From NCBI GenBank assembly GCA_022571175.1, contig JACZYI010000016.1:1-16428 (forward strand): 16,428 nt of DNA, given 5' to 3'. The notes below the pieces were generated by a model. It worked only from the letters and a program-made list of their open reading frames with translations, had not been told where the DNA came from and did no database searches. Positions 7,310 to 15,740 of the stretch are shown here, in pieces. The position numbers and the translations under genes were made by a program. This DNA is from Pseudomonadota bacterium (lineage in GTDB: Bacteria > Pseudomonadota > Alphaproteobacteria > Sphingomonadales > SMXR01). Numbering within the stretch: position 1 is the first letter of the stretch; each line of letters starts with the position of its first letter.

Positions 7310-10098
7310 TGCCGAAAGAGGCGTTCAGAACAAAGAACCATCTCTATTTGATTGACGGGTCCGGTTATATATTTCGCGCCTATCATGCCCTTCCTGCCAT
7401 GAATAGAGCTGATGGTACGCCCGTAAATGCAGTTTACGGCTATTCCAGCATGATCCTTAAATTACTGCAGGATTTGAAAGAAGGAGATAAACCCACTCAT
7501 ATTGCGGTGATTTTTGATGCTGGCCGGAAAACCTTCCGAAATGATTTTTACCCGGACTATAAAGCTCATCGTCCACCCGCACCGGAAGACCTTGTTCCTC
7601 AATTTCCACTAATCAGAGAGGCCACAGAGGCCTTCCAGCTTCCCGCAATCGAATTGCAAGGATTTGAAGCGGATGACATTATCGCCACCTATGCCCGCCA
7701 GGCCGATGCCAAGGGGTGGATTGTCACAATTGTATCCTCAGACAAAGATCTGATGCAGCTCGTCAATGAACAAATTTCCATGTTTGACAGTATGAAAAAC
7801 AAACGGATAAACACCGAGGGCGTGTTTGAGAAATTCGGTGTCGGTCCGGATAAAGTTGTGGATGTTCAGGCTCTGGCGGGTGACAGTTCAGATAATGTGC
7901 CCGGCGTGCCAGGAATAGGTATCAAGACGGCGGCGGAACTCATTAATGAATATGGTGATCTGGAAAGTCTTTTGGCTCGTGCGGGTGAAATCAAGCAGCC
8001 TAAACGGCGTGAGAATCTGATTGAATTTGCTGAGCTCGCCAGGATCAGTCTGCGTTTGGTGACCCTCAAGGACGATTTATCGCTTGATCTTGATCTCTCG
8101 GATATGAAAACCAGGCAGATTGAACCCGGACCTCTCCTGGAATTTATGGAGGCACAGGGGTTCAAATCCCTCAAGGCGAAACTTTCCACCCTCTTTGGTG
8201 TAGAGCAAGTTGTTGATGATCTGGCCGCTAAGGACGGGGCTGTGGAAAAGACCAGCTATGAATGCGTGCAGGATATGGACGCCCTTGGACGCTGGATAAA
8301 AAAGATCCAACTGGCCGGGCAGGTTGCGGTTGATACCGAGACCACCTCACTTAATGCGGTATCGGCCGAATTGGTTGGAATATCACTCTCGGTCCGTACC
8401 GGAGAAGCCTGTTATATTCCCCTGGGTCACAAGGGAAGTGACGGCGAGGGGCTGGCTCTTGGCGGCGATCGTCCAGAGCAGATTGAAAAGACCAAAGCCT
8501 TGCAAGCTCTAAGGCCCATGCTTGAAGATCCGGCCATTCTGAAGATCGGACAAAATCTTAAATATGATTATTTGATCTTTCTTCAAAATGGCATTGCGCT
8601 GTCTCCTCTGGAGGATACCATGCTCATTTCCTACGCGCTGGAATGTGGCCTTCACGGACATGGTCTGGACGAGCTTTCAAATCTGCATCTTGGTATCAAG
8701 CCCATAAGTTTCAAAGAGGTTGCTGGCACGGGCAAGAACCAGGTGACCTTTGATTATGTGCCGCTTGATAGCGCGGTTGATTATGCCGCCGAAGACGCTG
8801 ATCTCACGGGACGCCTGCACCGCATATTGAAACCCCGGTTGGCGGACGAAGGTTTGCTCAATCTTTATGAAAACCTGGAACGTCCGTTGATTCCGGTGTT
8901 GGCCCGCATGGAGCAGGAAGGCATCAAGGTTGATCGCGCTCAACTCAATCATTTGTCGGGTGAATTTGGCAAACGTATGCAGAAACTGGAGATTCAAATT
9001 CATAAACTCGCCGGGCGAGAGTTTAATATTGCCTCTCCCAGACAACTCGGTGAAATATTATTCGATGAAATGAACATGCCCAGTAGCAAGAAAGGCAAGG
9101 CGGGCGCCTTTTCCACCAGTGCAGCCATTCTGGAGGGCTTGGCTTTAGAGGGTCATGAGTTGCCACGGAAAGTCCTCGACTGGCGCCAGTTGGCTAAACT
9201 TAAAAGCACCTATACCGATGCGCTTCAAAAAGCGATCAATCCAAATACGGGCCGGGTTCATACTTCTTTTTCTCTAGCGGCAACCTCCACCGGAAGATTG
9301 GCCTCATCCAATCCAAATCTTCAAAACATTCCGATTCGAACCGAAATGGGCCGCAAAATCAGAGAAGCCTTCATAGCCGAGCCCGGCCATAAATTGGTCG
9401 CTGCCGATTATAGCCAGATCGAACTCAGAATTCTGGCACATATGGCAGATATCAAGGCTCTGAAAGAAGCGTTCGCCAATGGCGTGGATATTCACGCTCT
9501 GACAGCATCAGAAGTTTTTGCCATTCCGATTGAAGGCATGGATCCGCTTGTGAGACGACGGGCAAAAGCCATTAACTTTGGCATTATTTATGGAATTTCC
9601 GCCTTTGGACTGGCCAACCAGCTTGGTATCTCGCGAGAGGAAGCGGGGAAGTATATTTCCGCTTATTTCAAAAAATTTCCCGGCATTCGCGATTACATGG
9701 ACGAAACCAAGGCCTACTGCAAGGATCATGGATATGTGACCACGCTTTTCGGGCGGAGATGTCATATTCGGGCGATTCACGATAAAAATCCCGCCATGCG
9801 TAGTTTTGGCGAACGTGCGGCCATTAACGCGCCCATCCAGGGGTCCGCCGCAGATATTATCAGACGTGCCATGATCCGCATCCCCGGTGCTCTGGAGGCC
9901 GCCGGTCTGGAGAAAAAGGTAAAAATGCTCCTCCAGGTTCATGACGAATTGATATTCGAGATCCCTGATGGCGTTATAGAGTCTGCCATCCCGGTTATCA
10001 AAACCACCATGGAAGAGGCCGCACTACCATATGTTGATTTATCGGTTCCCCTAACGGTTGATTGTGGTGTTGGGCAAAACTGGAATGATGCCCATTAG
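7309..10098 (+). CDS. polA: DNA polymerase I
   Basis: Fills gaps in replication and repair, removes Okazaki primers and proofreads. 929 residues with three intact domains. The 5'-3' flap nuclease covers about 1-300 (DGSGYIFRAYHALP, FEADDIIATYA at 119-129, SSDKDLMQLV, GDSSDNVPGVPGIG at 191-204). The 3'-5' proofreading exonuclease covers about 315-510 and keeps its metal ligands: D342 and E344 in DTETTSL, D420 in NLKYD, and Y492/D496 in DYAAED; many polA genes have lost these. The polymerase covers about 540-929, with motif A around D700 (ADYSQIELR), motif B (K753, F757, Y761 in KAINFGIIYG) and motif C HDE at 878-880. F757 is the usual bacterial Phe that disfavours dideoxynucleotides. No strong ribosome binding site precedes the ATG, which fits coupling to the upstream zinc-finger gene. 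Confidence 0.98.
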   Translation: MPKEAFRTKNHLYLIDGSGYIFRAYHALPAMNRADGTPVNAVYGYSSMILKLLQDLKEGDKPTHIAVIFDAGRKTFRNDFYPDYKAHRPPAPEDLVPQFPLIREATEAFQLPAIELQGFEADDIIATYARQADAKGWIVTIVSSDKDLMQLVNEQISMFDSMKNKRINTEGVFEKFGVGPDKVVDVQALAGDSSDNVPGVPGIGIKTAAELINEYGDLESLLARAGEIKQPKRRENLIEFAELARISLRLVTLKDDLSLDLDLSDMKTRQIEPGPLLEFMEAQGFKSLKAKLSTLFGVEQVVDDLAAKDGAVEKTSYECVQDMDALGRWIKKIQLAGQVAVDTETTSLNAVSAELVGISLSVRTGEACYIPLGHKGSDGEGLALGGDRPEQIEKTKALQALRPMLEDPAILKIGQNLKYDYLIFLQNGIALSPLEDTMLISYALECGLHGHGLDELSNLHLGIKPISFKEVAGTGKNQVTFDYVPLDSAVDYAAEDADLTGRLHRILKPRLADEGLLNLYENLERPLIPVLARMEQEGIKVDRAQLNHLSGEFGKRMQKLEIQIHKLAGREFNIASPRQLGEILFDEMNMPSSKKGKAGAFSTSAAILEGLALEGHELPRKVLDWRQLAKLKSTYTDALQKAINPNTGRVHTSFSLAATSTGRLASSNPNLQNIPIRTEMGRKIREAFIAEPGHKLVAADYSQIELRILAHMADIKALKEAFANGVDIHALTASEVFAIPIEGMDPLVRRRAKAINFGIIYGISAFGLANQLGISREEAGKYISAYFKKFPGIRDYMDETKAYCKDHGYVTTLFGRRCHIRAIHDKNPAMRSFGERAAINAPIQGSAADIIRRAMIRIPGALEAAGLEKKVKMLLQVHDELIFEIPDGVIESAIPVIKTTMEEAALPYVDLSVPLTVDCGVGQNWNDAH

Positions 10099-11303
10099 TG
10101 GCGAGTGGAAGCTATTCCAAAATCTCTCAAAATCTTTTCGCGATCCTGATCCAGATCTGGCGCTGGTTTACGCCAGGTCTCGTCAGGATGATTGGACTGT
10201 TTGATCGGATTTCCCGCCATGCGGAGGATTCCCACATCTTGGTCCTCGGTGGTCACAACCATGTTACGTGCTAGAATTTGCGGTTGAGCCAGGGCTTCCT
10301 TGACTGAATTCAGAGGGCCCGAGGGAACGCCGGCATTTTCCAGCTCGGTGAGCCAATCCGCAGCCGACCGACACAGCAGTGCGGACTCAATTTCTGCGCC
10401 AAGCCGGTCTGCGTGATCGCTGCGCTTTTCGTTGGTTTCAAAGCGCGGGTCACTGGCCAGATCATTTCTCCCAAGAACCACACATAAGTTTTGAAACAGT
10501 CTGTTATTCCCGGCTGCAATCACGATGATTTGATCTTTGGTTTTAAACGCCGCAAAGGGTGTTATGGACGGGTGCCTGGCACCAAGCGGTTCTGGCGTTT
10601 CCCCGGTGGCTTCCAGTCGGGCTATAGCATTCTCCAGAATGGCAATCTGGCAATCAAGCATGGCCACATCAATCAATTGTCCGAGACCGGTTTTCTCTCG
10701 CTCATAGAGTGCTGTTGATATGCCGATAGTGGTAAAAAGCCCCGCTGTGATATCGCCGATGGAGGTACCCACTCTTACCGGCGGTCCTCCTACGGGCCCA
10801 GTAATGCTCATCAATCCTCCCATGGCCTGGACAACCATATCATAGGCAGCTTTACCAGCCTCGGGTCCGCTCCGGCCAAACCCGGAAGCGGCAGCATAAA
10901 TCAACCTTGGATACAACGGGTGGAGGGTCTCCCAACCATATCCCAGCCGGTCGAGGGTGCCGGGTCTGAAATTTTCAACCAGGATATCGGCTTTTTCCAA
11001 TAGCTGCTCAAATATTAGCCGATCTTCGCCGGCTTTAAGATCGAGGGCGATACTCTCTTTTCCGCGATTGAGCGACATGAAATAAGCCGATTTACGGAGG
11101 CCACCTTCCTGTGCTTCCAGGAAAGGGCCAAAGGCCCGGGCATCATCACCCCCATCGGGGTTTTCGATTTTAATGACCCGGGCACCAAGCTCAGCCAGAA
11201 CCATGGTGCAATAAGGTCCGGCCAGGATTCGTGTGAGGTCCAACACAATTATTCCTGATAACGAGCCATGGGGACTGTCAAAGTGTGGTTTTTTTTGGCT
11301 CAC
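10095..11303 (-). CDS. class III CoA-transferase (CaiB/BaiF family)
   Basis: Moves coenzyme A between carboxylic acids through an aspartyl-CoA intermediate; members act on carnitine, formate/oxalate, bile acids and branched or aromatic acids. 402 residues, the usual length. Recognised blocks are VLDLTRILAGPYCTMVLAELGA near the start in shortened form, SLNRGKESIALDLK at 77-90, VENFRPGTLDRLGYG at 109-123, YDMVVQAMGG at 154-163, and GTSIGDITAG with the likely catalytic Asp184 aligned to Asp169 of formyl-CoA transferase. The start is GTG: an in-frame stop sits immediately upstream and a GGAG site lies 6 bases before it (complement at 11310-11313). The gene shares its last four bases with the end of polA and diverges from an SDR gene, so a joint role in some acyl-CoA pathway is possible. 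Substrate unknown. Confidence 0.92.
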   Translation of the reverse strand: MSQKKPHFDSPHGSLSGIIVLDLTRILAGPYCTMVLAELGARVIKIENPDGGDDARAFGPFLEAQEGGLRKSAYFMSLNRGKESIALDLKAGEDRLIFEQLLEKADILVENFRPGTLDRLGYGWETLHPLYPRLIYAAASGFGRSGPEAGKAAYDMVVQAMGGLMSITGPVGGPPVRVGTSIGDITAGLFTTIGISTALYEREKTGLGQLIDVAMLDCQIAILENAIARLEATGETPEPLGARHPSITPFAAFKTKDQIIVIAAGNNRLFQNLCVVLGRNDLASDPRFETNEKRSDHADRLGAEIESALLCRSAADWLTELENAGVPSGPLNSVKEALAQPQILARNMVVTTEDQDVGILRMAGNPIKQSNHPDETWRKPAPDLDQDREKILRDFGIASTRH

Positions 11304-11350
11304 TTATTGCTCCAATTTCGATCCAGGGGATAATGAAGTTATACTGTGGC

Positions 11351-11370
11351 ATCCACTTTCCATCCACTTT
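11351..11370. repeat. tandem 9-base repeat in the divergent promoter region
   Basis: ATCCACTTT occurs at 11351-11359 and 11362-11370, 11 bases apart start to start, about one helical turn. It lies between the CoA-transferase and the SDR gene. It could be a binding site for a regulator of both, or chance. Confidence 0.3.
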
Positions 11371-11487
11371 ATGGTTTGCGTCAAGACTTGCCAGACCTAA
11401 AGCACTGTAATTGAGGGTTGAATCCATATAGCATGATCCAACTGCAGCCAGATATACTGGTCCCCGTTTGACAAGTTTGGAGCGAAA

Positions 11488-12279
11488 ATGCCCAAAATCA
11501 CCGATCAGGAGACAAGGAACGCCGGTGGCTTGTTGAAAGACAAAATAGCGCTTGTCACCGGTGCTGCCTCTGGCCTGGGGAGGGCGATTGCCTTGGACTT
11601 TGCGGACCAAGGCGCTTATGTCATCGCCTCCGATATTGATGAGGATAAAATATCCGAACTCGGTGAACAGTTGTCAAATCGTGGGCAGGCAATAGTTCAG
11701 GATGTCACCTGTGAGAAGAGCTGGCGCCGTATCATTAAAGATGTGAGTGCCCATCATGGCGCACTTCATATTTTGGTAAATAACGCCGGCATTGGGAATT
11801 TGGGCTCGATCGAAGATATATCGTTAGACCAATTTCGCCACATACATCGCGTTGATCTTGATAGTGTATTTCTAGGGTGCAAACACGCTCTTCCATTGAT
11901 GTCAAAGGTTCAGGGATCTATCATCAACATGTCATCCCTGTCAGCTATGATCGCGGATTCGAATTTGATTGCCTATGATTCTGCAAAAGCTGCCGTACGT
12001 CATTTGACCAAGTCGGTGGCTCTGCATGCCATGGATCGCGGATATCCGGTCCGCTGCAATTCAGTGCACCCGGCATTTGTGGATACCCCCATTCTGGATG
12101 GCTGGGTTGTAAGAGGCACGCGTGACGAAATGCTGCAAAAACTGGGCCGGAACATTCCTATGGGACGAATTGGCAGACCTGAGGAAATTACCTGTGTGGT
12201 CACTTTCCTCGCAAGCGAGGAATCCCGCTTCATCAATGGTGCTGAGTTAGTGGTGGATGGTGGCCGGCTAGCTGCCTAG
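11488..12279 (+). CDS. short-chain dehydrogenase/reductase (SDR)
   Basis: An NAD(P)-dependent oxidoreductase of the classical SDR family, 263 residues. The cofactor motif TGAASGLG is at 24-31; Asp49 at the end of the second beta strand (ASDID) suggests NAD rather than NADP. NNAG is at 98-101, the catalytic serine at 149 or 150 (INMSSLSA), and the YxxxK pair at Tyr163 and Lys167. The tail VHPAFVDTPIL and GRIGRPEEI resembles alcohol and hydroxysteroid dehydrogenases such as cyclopentanol dehydrogenase, but the substrate cannot be assigned. A GGAG site ends 5 bases before the ATG. The gene diverges from the CoA-transferase across 184 bases and ends 4 bases from the FliL-like gene on the other strand. 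Confidence 0.92.
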   Translation: MPKITDQETRNAGGLLKDKIALVTGAASGLGRAIALDFADQGAYVIASDIDEDKISELGEQLSNRGQAIVQDVTCEKSWRRIIKDVSAHHGALHILVNNAGIGNLGSIEDISLDQFRHIHRVDLDSVFLGCKHALPLMSKVQGSIINMSSLSAMIADSNLIAYDSAKAAVRHLTKSVALHAMDRGYPVRCNSVHPAFVDTPILDGWVVRGTRDEMLQKLGRNIPMGRIGRPEEITCVVTFLASEESRFINGAELVVDGGRLAA

Positions 12280-12281
12280 CC
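12266..12281. terminator. stem-loop at the convergent SDR / FliL-like ends
   Basis: GGCTAG at 12266-12271 pairs perfectly with CTAGCC at 12276-12281 around a 4-base loop, overlapping the SDR stop codon. It sits in the 4-base gap between two convergent genes. There is no T run after it, so it may block transcription poorly or only protect RNA ends. Confidence 0.35.
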
Positions 12282-12283
12282 CG

Positions 12284-12661
12284 CTAAAGGGGCCTTATGG
12301 CGGCAAGTTGAATCAGAACCTCGACTTCATGTTCCCCAAAAATCTGATCCACAGCGGATTGTATGAATTTTCCCACTAATTCCACATTAATGGGTTGGTT
12401 AAGACTTATTCGTGTGGCAGCCAAACGTGCCAATTTGTGATGGACTTCGCTTCTCACCCTTGGTCGCAGATGTTTAATTTTTTCGATCAATGAAGGATTC
12501 TTCGTTGCCAGAGTAAAAGTGACTGTCAGGACACCTGATATGCGAGCGTTTTGAATTACGGTGACGGAGAGGGGTTGAAATTCAATATAGTTTTCCCGGA
12601 GGTCGCCATCGCCTTCTTCACTTTCTGCAATGGTGGGTACCACCATGAGAAAAGGTAGCAA
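12284..12661 (-). CDS. FliL-like membrane-anchored protein, start uncertain
   Basis: FliL proteins are anchored in the inner membrane beside the flagellar stator and ease motor function; distant relatives occur outside flagellar loci. The body from about residue 24 (YIEFQPLSVTVI) through IRPL at the end follows the FliL pattern: a strand-rich first half, then paired helices (EKIKHLRPRVRSEVHHKLA) and a final VEVLIQLAA strand. The coordinates given begin at a TTG, the first usual start codon in frame, and make 125 residues. That start would cut a clear membrane segment. The open frame continues upstream to a TAA at 12731-12733 and reads KYKILKIILAGFLLPFLMVV across the TTG, a good signal or anchor helix. 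A CTG at 12683-12685 would give an MKIIL start, and an AGGAG site points at a GTT near 12710. It follows the 953-residue gene on the same strand. Confidence 0.7.
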   Translation of the reverse strand: MLPFLMVVPTIAESEEGDGDLRENYIEFQPLSVTVIQNARISGVLTVTFTLATKNPSLIEKIKHLRPRVRSEVHHKLARLAATRISLNQPINVELVGKFIQSAVDQIFGEHEVEVLIQLAAIRPL

Positions 12662-12719
12662 AAATCCCGCCAGAATGATCTTCAGGATTTTATATTTTTG
12701 GAGCCAAAGAACGGTTTTT

Positions 12720-12724
12720 CTCCT
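12720..12724 (-). promoter_or_regulatory. Shine-Dalgarno AGGAG facing a GTT codon
   Basis: On the minus strand AGGAG is followed by seven bases and then GTT (12710-12712), in frame with the FliL-like gene and exactly where a start codon is expected. A GTG would differ by one base. This suggests a lost or non-standard start. Confidence 0.45.
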
Positions 12725-12752
12725 GGTTTCTTAAAAAATCAAAGCTGTCCGG

Positions 12753-15614
12753 TCATATAAAAAAACTAATGCCAGAACTCAGGGACTGCCCCTGCAATCG
12801 ATCGAGAGCCTCCTGAAAGTTGGCTATACGGTTGGTCAGATATGCCGGCGCAGGGCCATAATTTGGCTTTTTATCCCGAAGCAAGGCGATTTTCACCGGA
12901 TTGAAACTAAGGGAGCGGAAAGCCCGCTGAATGGTGGAGATCGCGAAATCCACCTTGGTTAAGACATATTTGGCGGTGGTTTTGTCTTTGAGGTGGAAAT
13001 TTGCGTCCAGACCAAGTCCAAAGGTCCCGCCGAGATCGCTTTCATCCATAGTATCCGGGTCGAGATCAATATTGAGCACCAGTTCATTTGACAAAATCTT
13101 TCCGGGATCAAGGCCCATCCGGCCAAGTGCATCCTTGCCCCGAGTGCCTCGGAAAAATTCAATTGTGCCACCGTTTATGGCCTTGATCCGCAGCATATCT
13201 CCGTTATCGCCCTTAATGACCGTTGCCTCAATATGGCGCAGGTCCGCTATGTTAATATTACGCGCCAGATTTGACATTTTGTCGCCCGCCTTGATGGTAA
13301 TTTTCTTTTTTAAACCGCCATCGATGGATATGTAGAAAAAATCTCCACTCCGGACACTTGATTGGCCGACAATATCCCGGGTTTCATGTTGCTGCACAGT
13401 CCCTTGCCTCAAGCCCAGGGTTTCGAGGATAGAATTTCCGGATGCGGCGAAGGCAATTCCTCTGGCACCCGCTTCACCGAAGGCCTGACCAAACTGTTCA
13501 ATAAAATCAATCGCGCCAGTTGTGCCGTCGATGCGGGCGGCGAAAGCATCGGTCACACCAACCCTGATCTCGCCTGTAATAGCGTCATTGGTTTTTCCCG
13601 TCAGATATATTTTTCCGCCCGAGACTGCAATGCCGGACACGCTGTCAGTACCGGTGCCACCCACATAAGTAGTAAAATTGGCAGTGAGGGAGGCTCCTGC
13701 ATCGTCCAGTCTTGTAACAAATCCGTCTATACCGGTGGATTTGGCATTGGTTAGTGTTGCTGTTCCGCCATCAAGGGCAGCATTTCCGGTAAATCCGGTG
13801 AGGTAAACTGCGGTTCCTTCTACCGCAATGCCGGTCACATCGCCGCCCTGCAAGTCGCCCAGATCATACGAGAATATTTCCGTGGACAGATTTGTTACGT
13901 CGAGCTTTCGAATGAAGGCGTTGCCATTTTCGGTGGTTGCCACCAGAATATTTCCGTCATTGGCAATCGAAACTGCCTTGGCTTCTTCACTGCCAGTTCC
14001 GCCAAAAACAACCGAGTCCGTCAATGTACCCAGTATGCCGTCGATTTTAAGAACATAGGCATCCCGGGCACCGCTGAAGCCTGATGTGGAATTGATCGCT
14101 CCTGAAGTTTGCCCCACAACAATAATATTATCGCTGGCGTCGATTGTCAGGCCTAGTGTGGAATCGGTGGCTACCGTATCCAGCTGGAAATTGAAAAGCA
14201 CATCGCCCATACTGTTGAATTTGGTTATAAAGCTGTCCTTGCCAGAAACCGCATCCGTTCCGCTGATATTGCCATCTGTCTGACCGGCGATGATCACATT
14301 GTTTTGGCTGTCGATGGCAATCGTAAAGGCATCAGCATCACTGCCAACACCCAGAAGGCGCGTGAATATTACTTTCCCCAAAGAATCAATTTTTGACAGA
14401 TAAACATCCTTGCCCGTGGCCGTATTGACTTCACTGTCAAAATCGCCTTCGGTGCTGCCCACAATATAAGTGTAGCCTTCGGAATCAACGGCAATGGCAT
14501 TGGCACTGGTTTGGGCTTTGACAGGGTCGACCTCGTCATTGTCCGGGTCGTCATCCGATTTGGCGGCGTCAATAGCCACTACGGTTGCCGAGGCGTCAAT
14601 GCCCGCATACTGGAGGCTGACGGCTCGGATCGGGTTGGCGGAGGACAAATCAGTTATCTTTGTTATGGTAGCGGTTTGCGCACCCTCGCTTGTAAAGGGT
14701 GCTAGCGTTCCTGCTATCAGCAAGGTTGGCTCTGAGGTGCCGGGTATAAGCCGGACAGCTTCGGTGCTGACACCTTCAACCTTGATAGAATAATCATAGT
14801 CTTTGTTCATCTCGACTTTGAAGACTGAGACATATTTTGAATAGGGATCGCCATTCCCGTCCAGTACCGGGTCGCCATTTTGGTCGAGCAGGGGAACGGC
14901 CGTTATTTCCTGATTTATGAGGTCAACCACCGCGTCAATGTTCAGGGTTCCTGATATTTTTGACAGGTCGACCAGAATGTCATCAAACGAGCCATTTTTG
15001 GTGATGCGGACAGTAAAAGTCTCGGTTCCCAGAACATTTTCCAATGCATCATTCCGATTGCCTTCTTGAATGACATTTCCAGTGTAACTATTGACATTCT
15101 TTCTGACGCCCGCGATGGATTCCATCTTGTTGGATTTTTCTACCAGAAAAAGCGAGACCTTGTCTGTTTCTGCCGTTGCAATAAAGTCCCGGACCTGATT
15201 AAGACCATCGATAAATTTATTGCTGAGGCGGGACAGAGAAGCGGTCGGGGTATCCTTTGCAGCGGCATATTGTGCTAATGCCTGGAGTGCCCTCAGTCCG
15301 TGATAGAGGGCAAACAGGGCTCTTGAGTCCTTATCATCTCCGGCCCGCTTTACGTCAGCCGAATTAATGTCAATAAATTTTTTAAGATTACGGGCTTCAT
15401 TCAACCGGCTGTTTAGTGTTCGGTCCGGATCTTCCAGTTCCCAGGGTGCTGAAAACTTGGGTCCGAGCGCAAAGAGCGCTTCGTCAAATTTGAACGCCGG
15501 TTCAAAAGTCCCGGTTCGCAAAGCCAGCTTTGCATTCAAGGCAAGTCCCAGCAAAGCAGGGTCTATGGTAAATATCGGGAGATAAAACCTGGTGCCAGAT
15601 GTTGCATTAAACAT
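12753..15614 (-). CDS. flagellin/hook-like protein with an SBBP beta-propeller (FlaEY-like)
   Basis: A 953-residue protein with no Sec signal peptide or membrane helix. Residues 60-190 are helical and flagellin-like (RTLNSRLNEARNLKKFID, FIDGLNQVRDFI). At about 196-236 is a hook IN-type motif (TFTVRITKNG, then ISGTLNIDAVVDLINQEI). Residues 370-735 hold about six repeats of the SBBP beta-propeller type, each with the form GIAVDs-G-iyl-G-T, then D-f-tKid and a glycine-rich turn. A second IN-like segment lies at 755-835 (DFFYISIDGG, DMLRIKAINGGTIEF), and the end (880-940) is helical (YLTNRIANFQEALDRL), like the end of flagellin. Proteins annotated FlaEY in Caulobacter and relatives have, as I recall, this general make-up; that link is unverified. 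Export through the flagellar apparatus is an inference from the missing signal peptide. AAGGA precedes the ATG. The FliL-like gene follows. Confidence 0.75.
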   Translation of the reverse strand: MFNATSGTRFYLPIFTIDPALLGLALNAKLALRTGTFEPAFKFDEALFALGPKFSAPWELEDPDRTLNSRLNEARNLKKFIDINSADVKRAGDDKDSRALFALYHGLRALQALAQYAAAKDTPTASLSRLSNKFIDGLNQVRDFIATAETDKVSLFLVEKSNKMESIAGVRKNVNSYTGNVIQEGNRNDALENVLGTETFTVRITKNGSFDDILVDLSKISGTLNIDAVVDLINQEITAVPLLDQNGDPVLDGNGDPYSKYVSVFKVEMNKDYDYSIKVEGVSTEAVRLIPGTSEPTLLIAGTLAPFTSEGAQTATITKITDLSSANPIRAVSLQYAGIDASATVVAIDAAKSDDDPDNDEVDPVKAQTSANAIAVDSEGYTYIVGSTEGDFDSEVNTATGKDVYLSKIDSLGKVIFTRLLGVGSDADAFTIAIDSQNNVIIAGQTDGNISGTDAVSGKDSFITKFNSMGDVLFNFQLDTVATDSTLGLTIDASDNIIVVGQTSGAINSTSGFSGARDAYVLKIDGILGTLTDSVVFGGTGSEEAKAVSIANDGNILVATTENGNAFIRKLDVTNLSTEIFSYDLGDLQGGDVTGIAVEGTAVYLTGFTGNAALDGGTATLTNAKSTGIDGFVTRLDDAGASLTANFTTYVGGTGTDSVSGIAVSGGKIYLTGKTNDAITGEIRVGVTDAFAARIDGTTGAIDFIEQFGQAFGEAGARGIAFAASGNSILETLGLRQGTVQQHETRDIVGQSSVRSGDFFYISIDGGLKKKITIKAGDKMSNLARNINIADLRHIEATVIKGDNGDMLRIKAINGGTIEFFRGTRGKDALGRMGLDPGKILSNELVLNIDLDPDTMDESDLGGTFGLGLDANFHLKDKTTAKYVLTKVDFAISTIQRAFRSLSFNPVKIALLRDKKPNYGPAPAYLTNRIANFQEALDRLQGQSLSSGISFFI

Positions 15615-15658
15615 TTTTCATCCGTCCTTGCTCAAATCGTTACTGTGCCATTGACTTC

Positions 15659-15678
15659 GACCGTTTGCGGCGACCGTT
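15659..15678. repeat. short direct repeat CGACCGTT upstream of the flagellin-like gene
   Basis: CGACCGTT occurs at 15659-15666 and 15671-15678, 12 bases apart. It lies 45-64 bases before the start codon at 15614, where it could affect transcription or lie in the leader. Confidence 0.3.
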
Positions 15679-15701
15679 CTGGCCAGTTATTTGATCTAGG
15701 C

Positions 15702-15730
15702 GGAGCATACCCGTCCATCTGGGAGCATAC
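15702..15730. promoter_or_regulatory. tandem GGAGCATAC boxes, possible operator
   Basis: The 9 bases GGAGCATAC occur at 15702-15710 and 15722-15730, exactly 20 bases apart, close to two helical turns. They lie about 90-115 bases before the start of the flagellin-like gene and next to a CtrA-like box. This spacing is typical of a dimer binding two same-facing sites. No regulator is identified. Confidence 0.4.
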
Positions 15731-15740
15731 AGGACGAGCC

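Noticed and set aside
12753..15614. RTX toxin or adhesin reading of the Asp/Gly-rich protein
   Set aside because: The repeats lack the nine-residue GGxGxDxxx pattern, and the ends look like flagellin; the spacing fits SBBP propeller blades.
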